Under the pieces are notes generated by a model that saw only the letters and a list, made by a program, of their open reading frames with translations, was not told the DNA's origin and made no database searches. DNA of 18,773 bases from contig JANBTH010000378.1 in the NCBI GenBank assembly GCA_027578815.1, positions 1-18,773 of the forward strand, written 5' to 3'. Origin of the DNA: Coemansia sp. RSA 1804 (Eukaryota; Kickxellomycota; Kickxellomycetes; Kickxellales; Kickxellaceae). Of the stretch, positions 16,280 through 18,773 are shown piece after piece (position 1 is the first letter of the stretch; each line of letters starts with the position of its first letter). A program made the position numbers and the translations under genes.

Positions 16280-17797
16280 TCATATCGTCTCGTCTCCGTT
16301 ACCCTGTAGCCGTAAAAGACATATGCGCACCTCTTCATTCCAGTCGATTTTCCAGTAAATGTAAATGCTCTGAATTACAAGCGATATTGCATTTGCAGCA
16401 CACATTCCCCACCAGAGCCCAATGGTTTCGAGACCGACAATGTATCCGAGTGTAAAGCCTAGCGGCACTCCGCATACATAAAACGAAAACAAGAATATTT
16501 TTGCACTGGTTTTCTGGCGCCCAAGCCCAATCAGCGTTCCATTGAGCGCAGCTTTTACTCCATCAACCACAACAAGAACAGTAGCTGCCGGAATCAACCT
16601 GGCAGCCTCATGAGCAACCTCAGGATTGCTGGTATAAGCAGACACCCACCAATCGCTAAATAGTGACAGAACCAGCGATCCCAGGGCTACAATGCAAACT
16701 GAAGCCACAAATGCCATATCCGTGGATATACGTGCTTGGCGGGGTTTGGCAGCCCCAATCAAGTTGCCGATACGGGGTGATATGCTGAATCGAAGGCCGT
16801 TACAGACCTGAAAGATCAGGTTCACAAAGTTCAACACAATTGCTTGTCCAGCAAGCTGATTAGCCCCAAAGTATGATGCTCCGAGAGTAAGAAGCTCAAT
16901 GCAAACCCAGACAGAGCATGCCGAAATAACTGACGGAATTGCAATGCGATAGTAATCCCACATGTTACGAGACGCACTTAGTCTCCATCCGCCCCACGCT
17001 TCTCTTGCACGGCTTTTGCATGCATACAAAACTATCCCAATTAGCAGCAAAAGGTTCGAAAACGCATTGACAATCGGTGCTCCTACAAAACCCATCCCGA
17101 ATCTTGACGAGCGCACAAATACAAAGTTGCTGATCCACTGAATTGGCGCAACAGCCATGACGACAATTGTGGCAGCACGCATTATACCCTGAGCTTGTAG
17201 ATAGCGCTTTGTTGCTTCAAACAGTGCAAACGGCAGCATGCTTAGGATGTGGACACGCAGGTACAACCCAGACAGATGCGCAATCTCTGGATCTTGTCTG
17301 AGGAACAAAAGAAGGTTTTCGGCGTTCCACAGTATCGGCACCACGGCAATAAAATAAGCACATACGGCAATTATGCCTCGCTGGAAATGGAATCCAACAA
17401 GCGTCTTATCGCGGGATGCAGTGTATGCCGTGCTGCAAAATGTGTCCATGGCCGAAAGGAGCCCGAATGTCGGTGCCATTGCAATGACTCCTTGACAAGT
17501 TGTGGCAAGAAACATTGCCGCAAGGCTCTTTGCGCCTAAATGGCTTACTGCAAGAACATTGACAAATAAGAACGAAGATTGTAATAACAACGTCAGAGTT
17601 GTCAATGACGATGAAGACACCATCCACTTGATCTCTTTCTTTATGGCTTGAATATAAGGTTCGTTAGTGTCGCATTTTGCAATCGTGAGCTCCAGATCCG
17701 ACAGCGTCTCTTGAAGAAGCGGTGTTGCTTCATTGCTGCTGGATATCCCGTAAATCTCTTGAATTTCATTCTCTTGTCTTTGGCTTGCTTCTATCAT
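16280..17797 (-). CDS. MATE family transporter 3 of 3 (multidrug/toxin extrusion antiporter)
   Basis: A 505-residue polytopic protein, the same length as MATE 1. The N-terminus (1-58) is charged and holds EATPLL (23-28, acidic dileucine). Landmarks are AMDTFCSTAYTAS (116-128), KRYLQAQGIM (197-206), helix-7 segment SVWVCIE with Val296 and Glu301, SPRIGNLIGAA (340-350) and GTLIGLGRQK (420-429). The last helix is hydrophobic (about 466-482) and ends IDWNEEVRICLLRL, like MATE 2. Where MATE 2 has Glu319 and MATE 1 Asp290, this protein has Val296, so a key acidic residue of the family is missing. The start is the ATG at 17797; the codons upstream in frame lack another ATG. Intronless, with more A/T at third positions than MATE 2. 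Confidence 0.93.
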   Translation of the reverse strand: MIEASQRQENEIQEIYGISSSNEATPLLQETLSDLELTIAKCDTNEPYIQAIKKEIKWMVSSSSLTTLTLLLQSSFLFVNVLAVSHLGAKSLAAMFLATTCQGVIAMAPTFGLLSAMDTFCSTAYTASRDKTLVGFHFQRGIIAVCAYFIAVVPILWNAENLLLFLRQDPEIAHLSGLYLRVHILSMLPFALFEATKRYLQAQGIMRAATIVVMAVAPIQWISNFVFVRSSRFGMGFVGAPIVNAFSNLLLLIGIVLYACKSRAREAWGGWRLSASRNMWDYYRIAIPSVISACSVWVCIELLTLGASYFGANQLAGQAIVLNFVNLIFQVCNGLRFSISPRIGNLIGAAKPRQARISTDMAFVASVCIVALGSLVLSLFSDWWVSAYTSNPEVAHEAARLIPAATVLVVVDGVKAALNGTLIGLGRQKTSAKIFLFSFYVCGVPLGFTLGYIVGLETIGLWWGMCAANAISLVIQSIYIYWKIDWNEEVRICLLRLQGNGDETI

Positions 17798-18773
17798 AGT
17801 ATCTAGACTACTGCGCGCTTGCAAGCTCTTATCACTTTGGTATTGCTATGAAATAAATATAATAGAACCTATTGGCGAGTTGAACAATACAGAAAAGGTG
17901 AAAAATAATAATAAACCTAAAGGTTTGATGAGAAAGCATTAAACGAAAAACAAACAAAAATGGGACAAATCTTTTACTCAAGCTCCATTTTTACTGTACA
18001 AATGTCTGCAATGCAACACACCTCATGTTCGATACATAAAATCGATACGGATATGTATGCGCAACTTGCTACCAGTTGCATTTGAATTATGCTTGAACGC
18101 AAGTGCAACCCGGTATAGTGCTGTTTAATAAGGTAAATCCTAATCAAGCCTGACGTGTGTCAAAGTTTCAAAGGCGTAGATGGCATGTCCATATGTTGAC
18201 TTTCATTCACAAAAGGCCAGAAATCAGTGTTTCTAATTGCAATTAATGGATTTGCTTTTGGTCTGTAGGTGTTGGACATTTACAAACAGGTAAACTACAC
18301 AAAAAGAGTTTGTTTCTAGAAATAAACATTGGCAACGACGACAGACATATATACAAAGAAGGCAATTTTAATAAATTTCTGGTTATAAAATTGAAGATGC
18401 GCATATGAAAAAGCATCAACGTCTTGGTCTATATGCATATAAAAACATACAGCCTTTGTAGCCGACCAGAAAACAGTTGTGCCACAGCACGCCAAGTGGA
18501 CAAATAGTAGAAATTTAAATCTGCTTTGCCTTTGTGCTATATTATATATGCTGTAAAGACAAGTCTTGTTATGTTACAACAGAAAGAAGCCAAGTCTTCT
18601 TTGTACCTTGTGAACACAGGTGCTATTTTGACGTAAATGGCACTTTTCCATTGTGTACATTTGAACGAAAAAAAAGCCATTGTGGATCCACGCTCCCTCC
18701 TTTGCGCTAATGACAATATTGTTGCAATGTGTATATGTGGCAAAGAATCCGGAAGGAAAGGGGGAAGAGAGGG
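17798..18773. promoter_or_regulatory. AT-rich region upstream of MATE 3
   Basis: 976 bp of AT-rich DNA with no supported gene on either strand. Around 17880-17975 the plus strand is purine-rich (AAAAGGTGAAAAATAATAATAAAC and similar), so it is pyrimidine-rich in the MATE 3 sense, and may be its 5' UTR or promoter. Beyond that are short AT runs (near 18420-18445 and 18535-18550) and nothing identifiable. A 68-codon minus-strand frame at 18537-18743 starts with a non-ATG codon and is not supported. Confidence 0.5.

Noticed and set aside
16258..16284. Near-palindromic GATATC-containing stretch at the 3' end of MATE 3
   Set aside because: Short, imperfect, and overlaps the stop region. Nothing distinguishes it from chance in AT-rich DNA.
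1..18773. CRISPR arrays, tRNA or rRNA genes, complete transposons, secondary-metabolite cluster
   Set aside because: I found no regularly spaced repeats, tRNA-like arms, rRNA segments, transposase or reverse-transcriptase motifs, or biosynthetic enzymes. The MATE array alone does not make a biosynthetic cluster.

Overview
The window looks like nuclear DNA of a fungus. Genes are compact and mostly intron-poor, the introns seen have GT..AG ends, and poly(A)-type signals occur downstream of some genes. The gene set (cytosolic glycolysis, spliceosome-associated factors, mitochondrial inner-membrane peptidase, Rab-GAP-like protein, multidrug/toxin extrusion transporters) is eukaryotic housekeeping. 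A WBP4-like and a KHDC4-like splicing factor, both absent from budding yeast, next to a TDA3-like oxidoreductase suggest an early-diverging fungal lineage. A Kickxellomycotina-like (Coemansia-type) source is my best guess, with low to moderate confidence and no database support.

Layout from left to right: the last codons of an unidentified plus-strand gene (2-43); triosephosphate isomerase (+, 866-1615); a convergent WBP4-like zinc-finger protein in two exons (-, 1813-2789); divergent from it a TDA3-like FAD oxidoreductase (+, 3315-4835); convergent with that a TBC-domain protein in two exons separated by a 705-nt intron (-, 5127-6776); divergent from it the mitochondrial inner membrane protease subunit IMP2 (+, 7729-8277); a KH-domain protein of the KHDC4/BLOM7 type with a tiny first exon and a CAG-encoded polyglutamine tract (+, 8625-10289); and three MATE-family transporters in head-to-tail tandem, all on the minus strand (10650-12167, 12693-14372, 16280-17797). 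A 1.9-kb gap between the second and third MATE genes has no recognisable gene, and the right 1 kb is AT-rich and apparently non-coding.

The first two thirds is an ordinary mixed housekeeping block with no operon-like logic. The tandem MATE array is the one locally organised gene family. The three paralogs share an architecture and an N-terminal acidic dileucine sorting motif, but differ in the acidic residue of transmembrane helix 7 that eukaryotic MATEs use for proton coupling, in helix 12, and visibly in base composition. That suggests functional divergence after duplication. I did not see CRISPR arrays, tRNA or rRNA genes, complete mobile elements, or viral genes.
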